From the NCBI GenBank assembly GCA_021201735.1, contig JAJQEJ010000076.1, positions 1-44,799 on the forward strand: DNA of 44,799 nt, given 5' to 3'. The translations under genes and the position numbers were made by a program. The stretch comes from Oscillospiraceae bacterium. GTDB lineage: Bacteria; Bacillota; Clostridia; Oscillospirales; Oscillospiraceae. The notes under the pieces are model-generated. The model searched no databases, had not been told where the DNA came from, and saw only the letters and a list, made by a program, of their open reading frames with translations. This document shows positions 23,451 through 33,600 of the stretch, piece after piece; position 1 is the stretch's first letter; each line of letters starts with the position of its first letter.

Positions 23451-24056
23451 TTAAAATGCGCCCTTTTCTTCCAGCGCCGCGACTGCGGCTGCGTATTCCT
23501 CGCCGCTGAACAGGGCGTTTAACACGGTGAGCAGAGCGTTTGTAGAGAGATGCTCCGGCAGCGCAAGGCGGGCAAGCAGGGCGTTGCGGCGTGTCTGCGC
23601 GTTGGGTGTACCGGTGAGGCCGTCGCGGAAGAGATCCGCCTTTGTGATGGCGCGGCGCGTGGGCGTGTGATCCTCACCGAGCATCGTGGCCCCGCAGCGG
23701 CGCAGGGCTTGGGTCAAAATAGCGGGGGACATCCCCTCCACGCCGAGCTTTCCCTCCTTACCGGGCTGGCTTTTGCGGCGCTCCTTCCCGTACAGGTCGG
23801 GGATGTAGGCGTGCTTGACGAGGGAAGGGTCAATGGTACCGGAGAGATAATTTCGGATGACAAACCCCGCGCCATCGGAGTCGGTCAGGATGATCAGCCC
23901 GCGCGTTTCGGCGAGGCGGCGCAGGAGCGCGAGGCGTTCGCTGTCCTTAAAGATCCCGAACCCCGCTGTCTCCAATATAACGGTATCCACAAGCTGGGAA
24001 AGCGTATTTTTGTCGTATCGTCCTTCGACAACGATGGCTTCTTTAATCTTGAGCAT
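23451..24056 (-). CDS. rnmV: Ribonuclease M5-like TOPRIM protein (DUF4093)
   Basis: A 201-residue protein of the RNase M5 family, which trims precursor 5S rRNA. The TOPRIM domain covers about residues 1-115, with the catalytic Glu in IVVEGRYDK and the Asp pair in IILTDSDGAGFVIRN. The C-terminal part (about 120-180) matches the DUF4093 domain (KADLFRDGLTGTPNAQTRRNALLARL). The ATG at 24056 has only a modest ribosome site (GGCAGG). A very good promoter lies at 24092-24120. A DnaG-like primase is excluded by the size. Confidence 0.9.
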   Translation of the reverse strand: MLKIKEAIVVEGRYDKNTLSQLVDTVILETAGFGIFKDSERLALLRRLAETRGLIILTDSDGAGFVIRNYLSGTIDPSLVKHAYIPDLYGKERRKSQPGKEGKLGVEGMSPAILTQALRRCGATMLGEDHTPTRRAITKADLFRDGLTGTPNAQTRRNALLARLALPEHLSTNALLTVLNALFSGEEYAAAVAALEEKGAF

Positions 24057-24091
24057 ACTACCTGCCTATCCCATATTTCGATACTTACTAT

Positions 24092-24120
24092 ATTTTACTC
24101 GAATCGACAATAAATGTCAA
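24092..24120 (-). promoter_or_regulatory. Sigma-A promoter of rnmV
   Basis: On the minus strand TTGACA (24120-24115), a 17-base spacer and TAAAAT (24097-24092): a perfect -35, ideal spacing and a 5/6 -10. Confidence 0.75.
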
Positions 24121-24135
24121 TCATTAAAAGTAAAC

Positions 24136-24164
24136 TTGTGAAATCCAACCAATTGCGCTATACT
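24136..24164 (+). promoter_or_regulatory. Sigma-A promoter of the pyrH-polC run
   Basis: TTGTGA at 24136-24141, a 17-base spacer and TATACT at 24159-24164. It is divergent from the rnmV promoter, the two -35 boxes being 15 bases apart. The leader before pyrH would be about 105 AT-rich bases with no clear structure. Confidence 0.6.
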
Positions 24165-24275
24165 GGGAAGCAAAGCGGGAATTATTTTGTTAAATTTTCA
24201 TTTGCCTACTATGCAAACGGGGAAAATTATATTAGAATAAATAAGATTTGATCGTATGCAAAAGGGGATGGAACT

Positions 24276-24998
24276 ATGGCGGAACCACGGTACAAGCGTG
24301 TGCTGTTAAAGGTGAGCGGTGAGGCGCTGGCGGGGGAAGCAGGGCGCGGGCTGAATTTCGAGGTGATCGGCAGCGTCTGTAACGCGATTAAGAAGTGCGT
24401 GGATATGGGCGTGCAGGTTGGCGTTGTGGTCGGGGGAGGCAACTTCTGGCGCGGCGTGAAGGACGGCGGTGACCATATTGAGCGCACACGGGCAGACCAT
24501 ATGGGCATGCTCGCGACCGCCCTGAATGCGCTGGCGGTGGCAGGCGTGCTGGAGCAGACGGGCGTAGAGGTGCGTGTGCAGACCGCCATTGAGATGCGCG
24601 CCATCGCGGAGCCGTATATCCGCTCGCGCGCGATCCGGCATCTGGAGAAGGGGAGAGTGGTCATTTTCGGCTGCGGCACAGGCAATCCATTCTTCTCCAC
24701 CGACACGGCGGCGGTGCTGCGCGCGGCTGAAATTGACGCGGATGTCATCCTGCTGGCCAAAAATGTGGACGGAGTATACAGCGCGGATCCGCAGATTGAT
24801 CCATGCGCCACCAAATATGATACCATTTCTTATACCGATGTGCTTGCCCGCCACCTCAAGGTGATGGACTATACGGCAACCTCCCTTTCCATGGACAATA
24901 GCATTCCAGTCATTTTGTTTGCGCTGAAGGACCCGGAAAACATTTGCCGGGTGGTGATGGGTGAAAAGCTCGGCACGATTGTAAAGGAGGAGCAGTGA
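24276..24998 (+). CDS. pyrH: UMP kinase
   Basis: A 240-residue amino-acid-kinase-fold enzyme that phosphorylates UMP to UDP for RNA, DNA and cell-wall precursor synthesis. Visible motifs are [10 protein letters not shown] near the N-terminus (phosphate binding), [12 protein letters not shown] (UMP site), [11 protein letters not shown], and [16 protein letters not shown]. Length matches bacterial hexameric UMP kinases. The ATG follows AAAAGGGGATGG. It heads the conserved gene run ending with polC; frr starts one base after its stop. Confidence 0.97.
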   Translation: MAEPRYKRVLLKVSGEALAGEAGRGLNFEVIGSVCNAIKKCVDMGVQVGVVVGGGNFWRGVKDGGDHIERTRADHMGMLATALNALAVAGVLEQTGVEVRVQTAIEMRAIAEPYIRSRAIRHLEKGRVVIFGCGTGNPFFSTDTAAVLRAAEIDADVILLAKNVDGVYSADPQIDPCATKYDTISYTDVLARHLKVMDYTATSLSMDNSIPVILFALKDPENICRVVMGEKLGTIVKEEQ

Positions 24999-24999
24999 G

Positions 25000-25554
25000 A
25001 TGTTGGAAGTGAATCAGGAATTTGACGCAAGGATGCAGAAGACGGTGGACGTGGTTGCAAGCGACTTCGCAGCCGTCCGCGCGGGCCGCGCCAATGCGGC
25101 GGTGCTCGACAAAATCACGGTCGACTATTACGGCGTGCCTTCGCCGATTCAGCAGGTCGGCTCAATCTCGTCTCCCGACCCGCGCACGCTGACCATCCAG
25201 CCGTGGGATATGTCGCTCCTGAAGGCGATTGAAAAGGCGATTTCCAGCTCCGACCTCGGCATCAACCCGCAAAATGACGGCAAGGTGATCCGCCTTGCGT
25301 TCCCTCAGCTCACCGAGGAGCGGCGCAAGGAGCTGACAAAGCAGGTCAAAAAGTACGGGGAAAACGGCAAGGTCGCCATCCGCAATATTCGCCGTGACGC
25401 GATGGAGAAGTTCAAGGCGATGGAAAAGCGCTCCGAGATCACCGAGGACGATCTGAAGGATTATGAAAAGGAATTGCAGGACATCACAGAGAGGCGCTGC
25501 AAGCAGATCGACGAGATGACGGAGAAGAAGGAAGCGGAGCTTTTGGCGATCTGA
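25000..25554 (+). CDS. frr: Ribosome recycling factor
   Basis: A 184-residue factor that splits post-termination ribosomes together with EF-G. The N-terminal helix (DARMQKTVDVVASDFAAVRAGRANAAVLDKI, residues about 7-37), the small beta domain (DPRTLTIQPWD) and the C-terminal helices (RRKELTKQVKKYGENGKVAIRNIRRDA) form the usual tRNA-like layout. Its ribosome site AAAGGAGGAG lies inside the end of pyrH, giving close coupling. A structured spacer separates it from uppS. Confidence 0.97.
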   Translation: MLEVNQEFDARMQKTVDVVASDFAAVRAGRANAAVLDKITVDYYGVPSPIQQVGSISSPDPRTLTIQPWDMSLLKAIEKAISSSDLGINPQNDGKVIRLAFPQLTEERRKELTKQVKKYGENGKVAIRNIRRDAMEKFKAMEKRSEITEDDLKDYEKELQDITERRCKQIDEMTEKKEAELLAI

Positions 25555-25573
25555 GGCCGGGCAACAAAATAGG

Positions 25574-25616
25574 CGGCATGTATGTGCAACCGTTACGGTC
25601 AGCTGCATACATGCCG
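25574..25616 (+). other. Intercistronic RNA hairpin between frr and uppS
   Basis: CGGCATGTATG at 25574-25584 pairs perfectly with 25606-25616, and ACCG/CGGT (25589-25592 and 25596-25599) forms an inner stem. Only TTT follows, so it is a poor terminator; an RNase-processing or mRNA-stability element is possible. Confidence 0.55.
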
Positions 25617-25654
25617 TTTGCATGATACTAATCTCATGATGCGAGGGACGGGAT

Positions 25655-26428
25655 ATGGCTTTATTCGGAAAAAAGCGGACTGCGGCTGCGCGGGAGAGCG
25701 TGGACAGGACGCGTCTGCCGCAGCACGTGGCGGTCATCTTGGATGGCAACGGGCGCTGGGCCAGACGGCGCGGCCTGCCGCGCACGGCGGGGCATGTGGC
25801 GGGTGCGGAGAATTTCCGCACCATCGCGACGCTGTGTAAGAATATGGGCATCAAAAATTTCACGGTTTTTGCCTTTTCCACGGAAAACTGGAAGCGCCCG
25901 ACGGAGGAAGTCGCGGCCATTATGAAGCTACTCGTCCAATACTTGCAGGAGTCCATTGAAAAGATGGAAAAGGATCACATCCGGCTCCACTTCTGGGGGG
26001 ATCTCACGCCGCTGTCCGATGAGCTCAAGGCGCTCTGCGCCACCACCGACCGCATTTCGGAGGGGTACGATGGGATGAACGTCAATGTCTGCCTCAATTA
26101 CGGCGGGCGGGACGAGATTATGTACGCCGCCCGCGCGTTTGCCCAGGAGTGCCTCGACGCGGGGCGCGTGCCCGACAAGATGGAACCGGCGATGCTCGAA
26201 CGGCACCTCTATTCCGCCGGTGTGCCCGATCCGGATCTGATCATTCGGCCGAGCGGGGAGGAGCGGATATCCAACTTTCTGCTCTGGCAGTCGGCCTACG
26301 CAGAGTATTATTTTACCGACGTCATGTGGCCGGATTTTGATGAGGAAGAGCTTCTGCGCGCCTTCGTGGCGTACCAGCAGCGCGCGCGCCGGTTCGGCGG
26401 AATTGACGAGACAGAAAAAGACGGATGA
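25655..26428 (+). CDS. uppS: Isoprenyl transferase (undecaprenyl diphosphate synthase)
   Basis: A 257-residue cis-prenyltransferase that condenses isopentenyl units onto farnesyl diphosphate to make undecaprenyl diphosphate, the wall lipid carrier. The catalytic Asp is D30 in AVILDGNGRWARRRGLPR (usually MDGNGRWA). NFTVFAFSTENWKRP, the NVCLNYGGRDEI strand and the C-terminal DPDLIIRPSGEERISNFLLWQSAYAEYYF signature (named here by position, about 190-220) are intact. It works with Dxr and IspG of the same run for precursors and with UppP for recycling. Confidence 0.96.
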   Translation: MALFGKKRTAAARESVDRTRLPQHVAVILDGNGRWARRRGLPRTAGHVAGAENFRTIATLCKNMGIKNFTVFAFSTENWKRPTEEVAAIMKLLVQYLQESIEKMEKDHIRLHFWGDLTPLSDELKALCATTDRISEGYDGMNVNVCLNYGGRDEIMYAARAFAQECLDAGRVPDKMEPAMLERHLYSAGVPDPDLIIRPSGEERISNFLLWQSAYAEYYFTDVMWPDFDEEELLRAFVAYQQRARRFGGIDETEKDG

Positions 26429-26444
26429 TAAAGGAGTTGTAGCT

Positions 26445-27278
26445 TTGGGAAAGCGTGTTATGGTGGCGGTGATTTTTATCCCGCTGATGTTAATCATTAT
26501 ATATATCCTGAATCCCCTCTGGTCGTTCTGCCTGCCCGCGGTGATCAGCCTGCTCTCCATGATTTCGATTTATGAGGTGCTGCACTCCACGGGGTTTTTG
26601 ACGAATGCGCGCCTGACATGGTATTCCATCATTCTGGCAGGCATCATCCCGTTTTGGGTGATTTTGGAGCAGAATATGCACGTTGCGCTTTTGTGCCTGC
26701 TCGTGTACTTTATTCTGGCGTTCATTGAGGCGATTTCGAGTCACTATGTACTGACCATTGAGAAGGTAGGTGGGGCGTTTTTCTTCTCGATCTTCATCCC
26801 CTTTTTCCTCTCCTCCTTGATCCGCCTGTACGAGACGGCGGGGGTGGGGGATTACCTCATCCTGCTCCCCTTCGTTACGGCGTTCACGAGCGACGCGTTC
26901 GCCCTCTTCGGCGGTATGTTCTTCGGCAAGCACAAGCTCGCGCCGGAGCTCTCGCCGAAAAAGACGGTGGAGGGCGCTGTGGCGGGCCTCGTCGGCGCGG
27001 TGGTCTGTACCATCGTGTACGGGCTGGGTGTGCATCTGATCTTTCCGGAGGTGTCGGCAAATTACCTCCTGCTGGGGGTATACGGCGTGCTGGGAAGCCT
27101 TGCCTCTCAGCTCGGCGACCTCTCATTCTCCTATATCAAGCGGCAGTATAAAATTAAGGATTTTGGCAAGATATTCCCGGGGCACGGCGGCGTGCTCGAC
27201 CGGTTTGACAGCGTCATCTTCTGCGCGCCGCTCACAGAGGTGTTATGCGTGTTTTTGCCCGCGTTGGTGATACGGTGA
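26445..27278 (+). CDS. cdsA: Phosphatidate cytidylyltransferase
   Basis: A 277-residue membrane enzyme making CDP-diacylglycerol from phosphatidate and CTP, the branch point of phospholipid synthesis. Seven or eight hydrophobic helices precede the family signature near the C-terminus (GDLSFSYIKRQYKIKDFGK followed by IFPGHGGVLDRFDS, with its conserved Lys and Asp residues). The start is TTG at 26445: AAGGAG at 26431-26436 is 8 bases away and the product MGKRVMVAVIFIPLML resembles other CdsA starts. An ATG at 26460 is the alternative. It follows uppS by 16 bases. Confidence 0.94.
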   Translation: MGKRVMVAVIFIPLMLIIIYILNPLWSFCLPAVISLLSMISIYEVLHSTGFLTNARLTWYSIILAGIIPFWVILEQNMHVALLCLLVYFILAFIEAISSHYVLTIEKVGGAFFFSIFIPFFLSSLIRLYETAGVGDYLILLPFVTAFTSDAFALFGGMFFGKHKLAPELSPKKTVEGAVAGLVGAVVCTIVYGLGVHLIFPEVSANYLLLGVYGVLGSLASQLGDLSFSYIKRQYKIKDFGKIFPGHGGVLDRFDSVIFCAPLTEVLCVFLPALVIR

Positions 27279-27291
27279 GGGGAGGGCGCAT

Positions 27292-28434
27292 ATGAAGAAG
27301 AGAGCGGTCAGTATTCTGGGCTCCACCGGCTCCATTGGGCGGCAGTCCCTCGATGTGATTGCGGCGTGCGGTATGACGGCGGTTGCGCTGACGGCAAACT
27401 GCGACGTGGCGCGCATGGAGGCGCAATGCCGACAGTTTTCGCCGCGGCTTGCGGTTATGATGGACGAGAATGCCGCAGCCGACCTGCGCGTGCGCCTCGC
27501 GGATACGCAGGTGCGCGTCGCATCGGGTGAGACGGGCCTGCTGGAAGCCTCCTGCATTGAGGAGGCCGACACAGTCATCACCGCCGTGGTGGGGAGTGTC
27601 GGGCTTAGGCCGACGTTAGCGGCCCTGAAACTGGGGCGGCGTGTGGCCCTTGCAAACAAGGAGACGCTGGTCTGCGGCGGTGAACTTGTGATGGACACGG
27701 CGCGGGACTGCGGCGCGGAGATCATCCCGGTGGATTCCGAGCACTCCGCGCTCTTTCAGTGCCTGGAGGCCTGCCGCGATAGAGGAGAGGTGAAGCGCCT
27801 CATCCTGACCGCGTCCGGCGGGCCGTTTTTTGGCTATACGCGCGAAAAACTCGCCGGGGTGACGGCGGCGCAGGCGCTCCGGCACCCGAACTGGACGATG
27901 GGAGCGAAAATCACAGTGGACTCCGCGACGCTGATGAACAAGGGGCTTGAGCTTATTGAGGCGATGCGCCTATACCGCATGCCTATGGAGAAGATCGGCA
28001 TTGTGATCCACAGGGAAAGCATTGTCCACTCGCTGGTGGAATACTGCGACAACGCCATGCTCGCACAGCTCGGCGTGCCCGATATGCGCCTGCCCATCCA
28101 GTACGCCCTCACATATCCCGCGCGGACGACTACGGTGGCGGAGCCCCTTGACCTGCTCACGTGCAAGCCTCTGACCTTTGAGGCACCGGACGAGGAGACG
28201 TTCTCCTGTCTGGCACTTGCAAAGCAGGCGGCCCAGACGGGCGGGACTGCGACGGCGGTTTTAAACGCGGCCAACGAGGTCGCGGTGGGCCGCTTTCTCA
28301 AGGGGGAACTCTCGTTTCTCGATATTCCGGCGCGGGTCGCGGACGCTATGGCGCGGGTTTCGGTTGTGCCGAACCCGTCGCTCGAGGATATTTTCGCCGC
28401 CGACCGGGAAGCGCGGACCGTTGCGGCGCAGTAA
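27292..28434 (+). CDS. dxr: 1-deoxy-D-xylulose 5-phosphate reductoisomerase
   Basis: A 380-residue NADPH-dependent enzyme forming 2-C-methyl-D-erythritol 4-phosphate, the committed step of the MEP isoprenoid pathway. The dinucleotide motif SILGSTGSIGRQSLDVI is at about 8-24, ANKETLVCGGELV and VDSEHSALFQCL hold metal-site residues, and LTASGGPFFGYTREKL and ATLMNKGLELIEA (substrate contacts) are all present. Length is typical. GGGAGGG lies directly before the ATG, 13 bases after cdsA. Confidence 0.97.
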   Translation: MKKRAVSILGSTGSIGRQSLDVIAACGMTAVALTANCDVARMEAQCRQFSPRLAVMMDENAAADLRVRLADTQVRVASGETGLLEASCIEEADTVITAVVGSVGLRPTLAALKLGRRVALANKETLVCGGELVMDTARDCGAEIIPVDSEHSALFQCLEACRDRGEVKRLILTASGGPFFGYTREKLAGVTAAQALRHPNWTMGAKITVDSATLMNKGLELIEAMRLYRMPMEKIGIVIHRESIVHSLVEYCDNAMLAQLGVPDMRLPIQYALTYPARTTTVAEPLDLLTCKPLTFEAPDEETFSCLALAKQAAQTGGTATAVLNAANEVAVGRFLKGELSFLDIPARVADAMARVSVVPNPSLEDIFAADREARTVAAQ

Positions 28435-28467
28435 CTACCGCTATTAGGAAAGGATGATCCGATTTCG

Positions 28468-29526
28468 ATGCTACTTTATATAATCATTGCCATTATCATG
28501 TTCGGCGTTTTGATCGCGGTGCACGAATTCGGGCATTTTTTCACGGCGAAGCTCTGCGGCGTGCGTGTCAACGAGTTTGCCATCGGTATGGGGCCGACGC
28601 TGTTCTCCCGCAAAAAGGGAGAGACCACCTACGCGCTGCGCGCCCTCCCCATCGGCGGTTTTTGCGCCATGGAGGGGGAGGACGAGGCGTCGGACGACAA
28701 GCGCGCCTTTGGCAACAAGGCGTGGTGGCAGAGGGTCATTATTCTTGTTGCCGGTTCGGCGATGAACTACCTGACCGGCCTTTTGATCCTGCTCGTCCTG
28801 TTTTCGCAGATTTCGGTGATACAGCAGCCCGTGATTACGAGCTTCTTTGACGGGTTTACCCTCGAGGGGGAGAGCGGGCTGATGGTGGGCGATGAGATAT
28901 ACAGCATCAACGGGCACCGTATCTATATGGCGGGGGATATCGGCATGTTCCTCAACCGCGCGAACGGCGACGTGATGGATATCGTGGTGGTGCGCGACGG
29001 ACAGCAGGTGACGCTTGACGACCTGCCCCTTCAGCTGCGGGAGTATGAGGGGGAGGAGGGGCTCTACTTCGGCCTGCGCTTTGAACAAAATGATGACGCG
29101 ACCGCGGGGGGGCGTGTGAAGCTCGCCTTCTACCAGTCCATCGACTACGTGCGTATGGTCTGGATGAGCCTTGGCGACCTCGTCCGGGGCGCGGTGGGGC
29201 TGCAGGATATGTCGGGACCCATCGGCATCGTCACCATGATCGGTGAGGCGGGCGCGTCGGCGGATTCCACGGGGCAGGCGATGGACAGAATCATGACACT
29301 GGTGGCCTTTATCGCCATCAACCTCGCGGTGATGAATATGCTGCCGATCCCGGCGCTCGACGGCGGGCGTATCTTTTTCATGATCGTCAACGGCTTTTCT
29401 CTGCTCTTTGCCCGCAGGAAGCTCAACCCCAAGTATGAGGGGATGGTCAATATGGTCTGCTTTATCTGCCTGATGGCCTTTATGGTGGTGGTGGCGGTGA
29501 GCGACGTGGCGAAGCTGGCGGCGTGA
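28468..29526 (+). CDS. rseP: RIP site-2 metalloprotease RseP/RasP
   Basis: A 352-residue intramembrane zinc protease (M50B) that cuts membrane-bound anti-sigma factors and leftover signal peptides. The zinc motif HEFGH is at 19-23 in the first helix (LIAVHEFGHFFTAKLCGV), a PDZ domain lies in about 125-215, and the third ligand motif NMLPIPALDGGRIFF is near the C-terminus. Three or four membrane helices. The ATG at 28468 is about 13 bases from AGGAAAGGA, slightly long. Position between dxr and ispG is conserved in many Bacillota. Its substrates are not evident in this window. Confidence 0.95.
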   Translation: MLLYIIIAIIMFGVLIAVHEFGHFFTAKLCGVRVNEFAIGMGPTLFSRKKGETTYALRALPIGGFCAMEGEDEASDDKRAFGNKAWWQRVIILVAGSAMNYLTGLLILLVLFSQISVIQQPVITSFFDGFTLEGESGLMVGDEIYSINGHRIYMAGDIGMFLNRANGDVMDIVVVRDGQQVTLDDLPLQLREYEGEEGLYFGLRFEQNDDATAGGRVKLAFYQSIDYVRMVWMSLGDLVRGAVGLQDMSGPIGIVTMIGEAGASADSTGQAMDRIMTLVAFIAINLAVMNMLPIPALDGGRIFFMIVNGFSLLFARRKLNPKYEGMVNMVCFICLMAFMVVVAVSDVAKLAA

Positions 29527-29547
29527 TGAGCATTGGAGGTGCGCAGG

Positions 29548-30588
29548 ATGATGACAAGACAGATATCGGTGGGCGGTGTACACATCGGCGGCGGCGCGCC
29601 GGTCACCATCCAGTCTATGACGAATACCCCCACCGCCGATGTGGCGGCGACCGTCACGCAGATCGAGCGGCTCACCGATGCGGGCTGCGAGATTGTGCGC
29701 GTCGCCGTACCCGATCTGGACGCGGCGAAGGCCATCGGTGCTATCAAGGCGCGCATTTCCATCCCCCTGGTGGCGGACATCCACTTTAACTATAAGCTCG
29801 CGCTTGAGGCGGTGGCCGCCGGTGCGGACAAAATCCGCATCAACCCCGGCAATATCGGCGATGAAAGCCGCGTCAAGGCGGTGGCGGACGCCTGCCGGGC
29901 GAAGGGGGTGCCCATCCGGGTGGGCGTGAACGGCGGGTCGCTTGAGAAGCGGCTGCTGGCAAAATACAACGGGTTTACGCCGGAGGCGCTCGTCGAGTCC
30001 GCGCTTGACCAGATTGCGCTGCTGCATAAATTTGACTTTACCGATATCTGCGTCTCCCTCAAATGCTCCAATGTGCGCGATACCATTGCGGCGTACCGGC
30101 ATATGGCGGAGGTCAGCGACTGCCCCCTGCATCTGGGGGTGACCGAAGCGGGCACGCCGCGCATGGGGCTTTTGAAATCCGCCATCGGCATCGGCGGCCT
30201 GCTCGCGATGGGGATCGGGGACACCTTCCGCGTGACCCTGACCGCCGACCCGGTGGAGGAGATTGCGGCCGCGAAGGATATTTTGCGCGCCGCGGGGGTG
30301 CGCCGGGACGCCCCCGAACTCATCTCCTGCCCCACCTGCGGGCGGACGCAGATTGATTTAATTTCCCTTGCCAATGCGGTGGAGGCGCGGCTTAAAACGG
30401 TGCAAAAGCCGATTACCGTTGCGGTCATGGGCTGCGCGGTCAACGGGCCGGGCGAGGCTTCCGCCGCCGACGTGGGCATCGCGGGCGGCAAGGGGGAAGG
30501 CCTTCTCTTCCGCAAAGGGGAGATCGTCAAAAAGGTACCGCAGTCGGTGCTGGTGGACGAGCTCTTTGCCCTCATAGAGACGTTATAA
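29548..30588 (+). CDS. ispG: 4-hydroxy-3-methylbut-2-enyl diphosphate synthase
   Basis: A 346-residue [4Fe-4S] enzyme of the penultimate MEP step, reducing the cyclic diphosphate MEcPP to HMBPP. The N-terminal TIM barrel (VHIGGGAPVTIQSMTNTPT, DIHFNYKLALEA, RINPGNIG) is followed by the cluster domain with C261 and C264 (SCPTCGRTQ) and C296 plus E303 (GCAVNGPGE), the known cluster ligands. The ATG at 29548 was chosen because GGAGGT is 8 bases upstream; the in-frame TTG at 29533 overlaps that site. Confidence 0.97.
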   Translation: MMTRQISVGGVHIGGGAPVTIQSMTNTPTADVAATVTQIERLTDAGCEIVRVAVPDLDAAKAIGAIKARISIPLVADIHFNYKLALEAVAAGADKIRINPGNIGDESRVKAVADACRAKGVPIRVGVNGGSLEKRLLAKYNGFTPEALVESALDQIALLHKFDFTDICVSLKCSNVRDTIAAYRHMAEVSDCPLHLGVTEAGTPRMGLLKSAIGIGGLLAMGIGDTFRVTLTADPVEEIAAAKDILRAAGVRRDAPELISCPTCGRTQIDLISLANAVEARLKTVQKPITVAVMGCAVNGPGEASAADVGIAGGKGEGLLFRKGEIVKKVPQSVLVDELFALIETL

Positions 30589-30613
30589 ACATATATTTTA
30601 GGAGCGAATGTAC

Positions 30614-33600
30614 ATGCCGGACAGGAACGAAATCCCCTTTACAACTTTTTTCTCCGCATGGAATGCGGAGCCCGCGCTCCTGCCTGCGGCAGAGGGGCTT
30701 TTCGTGACGCGGGCGGAGATCAGCCGGGAGGAGCGCACCATCCGCGCGTCTCTGCTCGGGAATGGACAGGTCGGCTCCCTCATCCCTGCGCTGGAATCTT
30801 CTCTGGCAAGCGCCTATGGCCTGCAACGGGTGGAATTGAAGCTGGAGGGTGCGCCGCCGGTGACGGTGGATAAGCCCGCGATTCCGGACGATGACCCCTT
30901 TGCGCGTACCGAGGCCATCCGGCGGGAGGCGCTGCGCAAGCTGAAGCTGGAGCGTCCGGCGGAAAAAAAGCAGGGGGCGCGCAAGGGGAAACTGATCTTC
31001 GGCCAGCGGGAGATCAAAAAACAGCCGACGCCGATGCGCCTGCTGGAGCTCGATATGGGGAACGTGGTGGTCGAGGGTGATGTGTTTTATGTCGACCACA
31101 GGGAGCTTAAGAAGCGCGGCGCGTGGGTGGTGGGCTTTGATATGACCGACTACACCAATTCCATCCGCGTCAATAAATTTTTCCTCGGTGACGAGGCGCT
31201 CCCCATCGTAAACGGGGTGAAGAAGGGACAGCACCTGCTGGTGCAAGGGCGGCTGAATATCGACCGCTTCACCGGCGACATGGTGCTTGAGCCCATTGCC
31301 ATCACGCTCGGGGAGAAGCCGGTCAAGACGGACGACGCACCGGAAAAGCGCGTGGAACTGCATCTCCATACCCGCATGTCCGCGATGGACGCCCTGACCG
31401 ATACCAAGGCGGTGGTGCAGCGGGCCGAGCAGTGGGGGCACAAGGCTGTTGCCATCACCGACCACGGCGTGGCGCAGTCCTTTCCCGACGCGTGGCACGC
31501 GGCCAAGGACATTAAGGTGATCTACGGCGTGGAGGCATATTATGTAAATGACGTGGACGACCGCGTCGCCGTGCACGGGGAGGTCTCCGGCGCGCTGGAG
31601 CAGGAGATTGTCTGCTTTGACATTGAGACGACGGGCCTTGACAAAAAGAAGGACGTGCTCACGGAGATCGGTGCGGTCATCCTGCGGGGCGGCGAAGTGG
31701 CGGAGTCCTTTCAGACCTTTGTGAGCCCAGGCAGAAAGCTCAGCTATGAAATTACATCACTCACCGGCATTACAGATGAGATGTTGCAGGGTGCGCCGTC
31801 CCAAGCGGAGGCGATTGCGGCGTTTTTACAGTTTGCTGGGAAACGCCCTCTCGCCGCGCACAACGCGGACTTTGACATGGGCTTTCTCGCCGAGGGCTGC
31901 CACAGGATGGGGAGAAGCTTCCCGAACGCCTCGCTCGACAGCCTCGTTCTCGCGCAGAACCTGCTGCCCGAGCTGAGCAAGCACAAGCTGGACATCGTGG
32001 CAAAGCATCTGGACTTGCCCGCATTTCACCACCACCGCGCGAGCGACGACGCCGCGACGGTGGCGTATATGCTGATCTCTTTTTTCGAGAAGCTGCGCGC
32101 GCAGGGGGTTGACACACTCGAGGGGATCAACCCCGCCATGCGGAACCTGCGCGGGAACAGCAAGGCAAAGCGGCAGCCCAAGCACCTGATTGTGCTCGCG
32201 AAAAACAAGACCGGACTGCGCAACCTCTATAAATTAATTTCACTCTCCCATCTGGAGTATTTTAAAAAATATCCCATCATGCCAAAGCATGTCATCGACG
32301 AAAACAGAGAGGGCCTGATTCTGGGCTCGGCGTGCGAGGCGGGGGAGCTCTTCGAGGCGGTGGTGCGGGGAAAGGACTGGAACGAACTCAAACGCATCGC
32401 GTCATGGTATGACTATCTGGAAATACAGCCCCTGTGCAACAACGGCTTCATGATTCGCAAGGGTATGGTGCAGGGCGAGGAGGAGCTGCGGGCGTTTAAC
32501 CGCACGGTGGTCGCCCTCGGACGGGAGCTGGGAAAGCCGGTATGCGCCACGGGCGACGTGCATTTTCTCGATCCGGAGGACGAAATTTACCGCCATATTC
32601 TCCTCGCGTCGAAGTGCTTTGACGACGCCGATTCTGAGCTGCCCCTTTACTTTAAGACAACCACGGAGATGCTGGAGGAATTTTCCTATCTCGGCAAAGA
32701 GGAGGCGTACCGTGTCGTTGTGGAGGACACCAATCTGGTCGCCGACTGGTGTGAGCCGATTGAGCCGTTGCCCCACGGCCTGTTCACCCCGAAACTTGAG
32801 AATTCCGACGGCGAGCTGACGGCACTGGTATGGGGCAGGGCGCACGAGCTCTATGGAGAGCAGCCACCCGACATTGTGACCGAGCGCATCGACGCGGAGC
32901 TTGGAGATATCATCGGCTGCAAATACGACGTGATCTACATGTCAGCCCAGAAGCTGGTGCAGGACTCGCTGGACCACGGCTATCTGGTCGGTTCGCGCGG
33001 CTCGGTGGGGTCCTCTCTCGTGGCGTTTCTCTCCGGGATCACGGAGGTCAACTCCCTGCCGCCCCACTACCGCTGCCCGCAGTGCAAGCACGCCGACTTT
33101 GAAGCGGGGCACAATTACGGCTGCGGCGCGGACATGCCCGACGCCCTCTGCCCCGTATGTGGCACACCCTACGCCAAGGACGGCTTTCAGATTCCCTTTG
33201 AAACCTTCCTCGGCTTCGGCGGGGACAAGGTGCCGGATATCGACCTGAATTTTTCCGGGGACTATCAGGCAAAGGCCCACCGCTATACCTTTGAGCTGTT
33301 CGGCGAAAACCACGTCTTCCGTGCGGGCACCATCGGCACCGTGGCGGAAAAGACCGCCTTCGGCTATGTAAAAAAATATCTTGAGGAGCGGGGGAGGAAG
33401 GTCACCCGCGCCGAGGAAAACCGCCTCGCGCAGGGCTGCACGGGGGTCAAGCGCACCACGGGGCAGCATCCCGGCGGCATGGTGGTCATCCCGCAAGACA
33501 AGGAGATTTACGACTTTTGCCCGGTGCAGCGTCCGGCGGACGACACCGGCACCGATATCATCACCACCCACTTTGAATATCACTCCATGGAGTCCAATCT

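Noticed and set aside
24172-24275. Riboswitch or attenuator in the pyrH leader
   Set aside because: The stretch is AT-rich and I see no stable stem, T run or known aptamer core.
28471-30132. 553-codon minus-strand open frame opposite rseP and ispG
   Set aside because: Its translation is His/Arg-rich and matches no family, and it covers two clearly recognised genes; such frames are common opposite GC-rich coding DNA.
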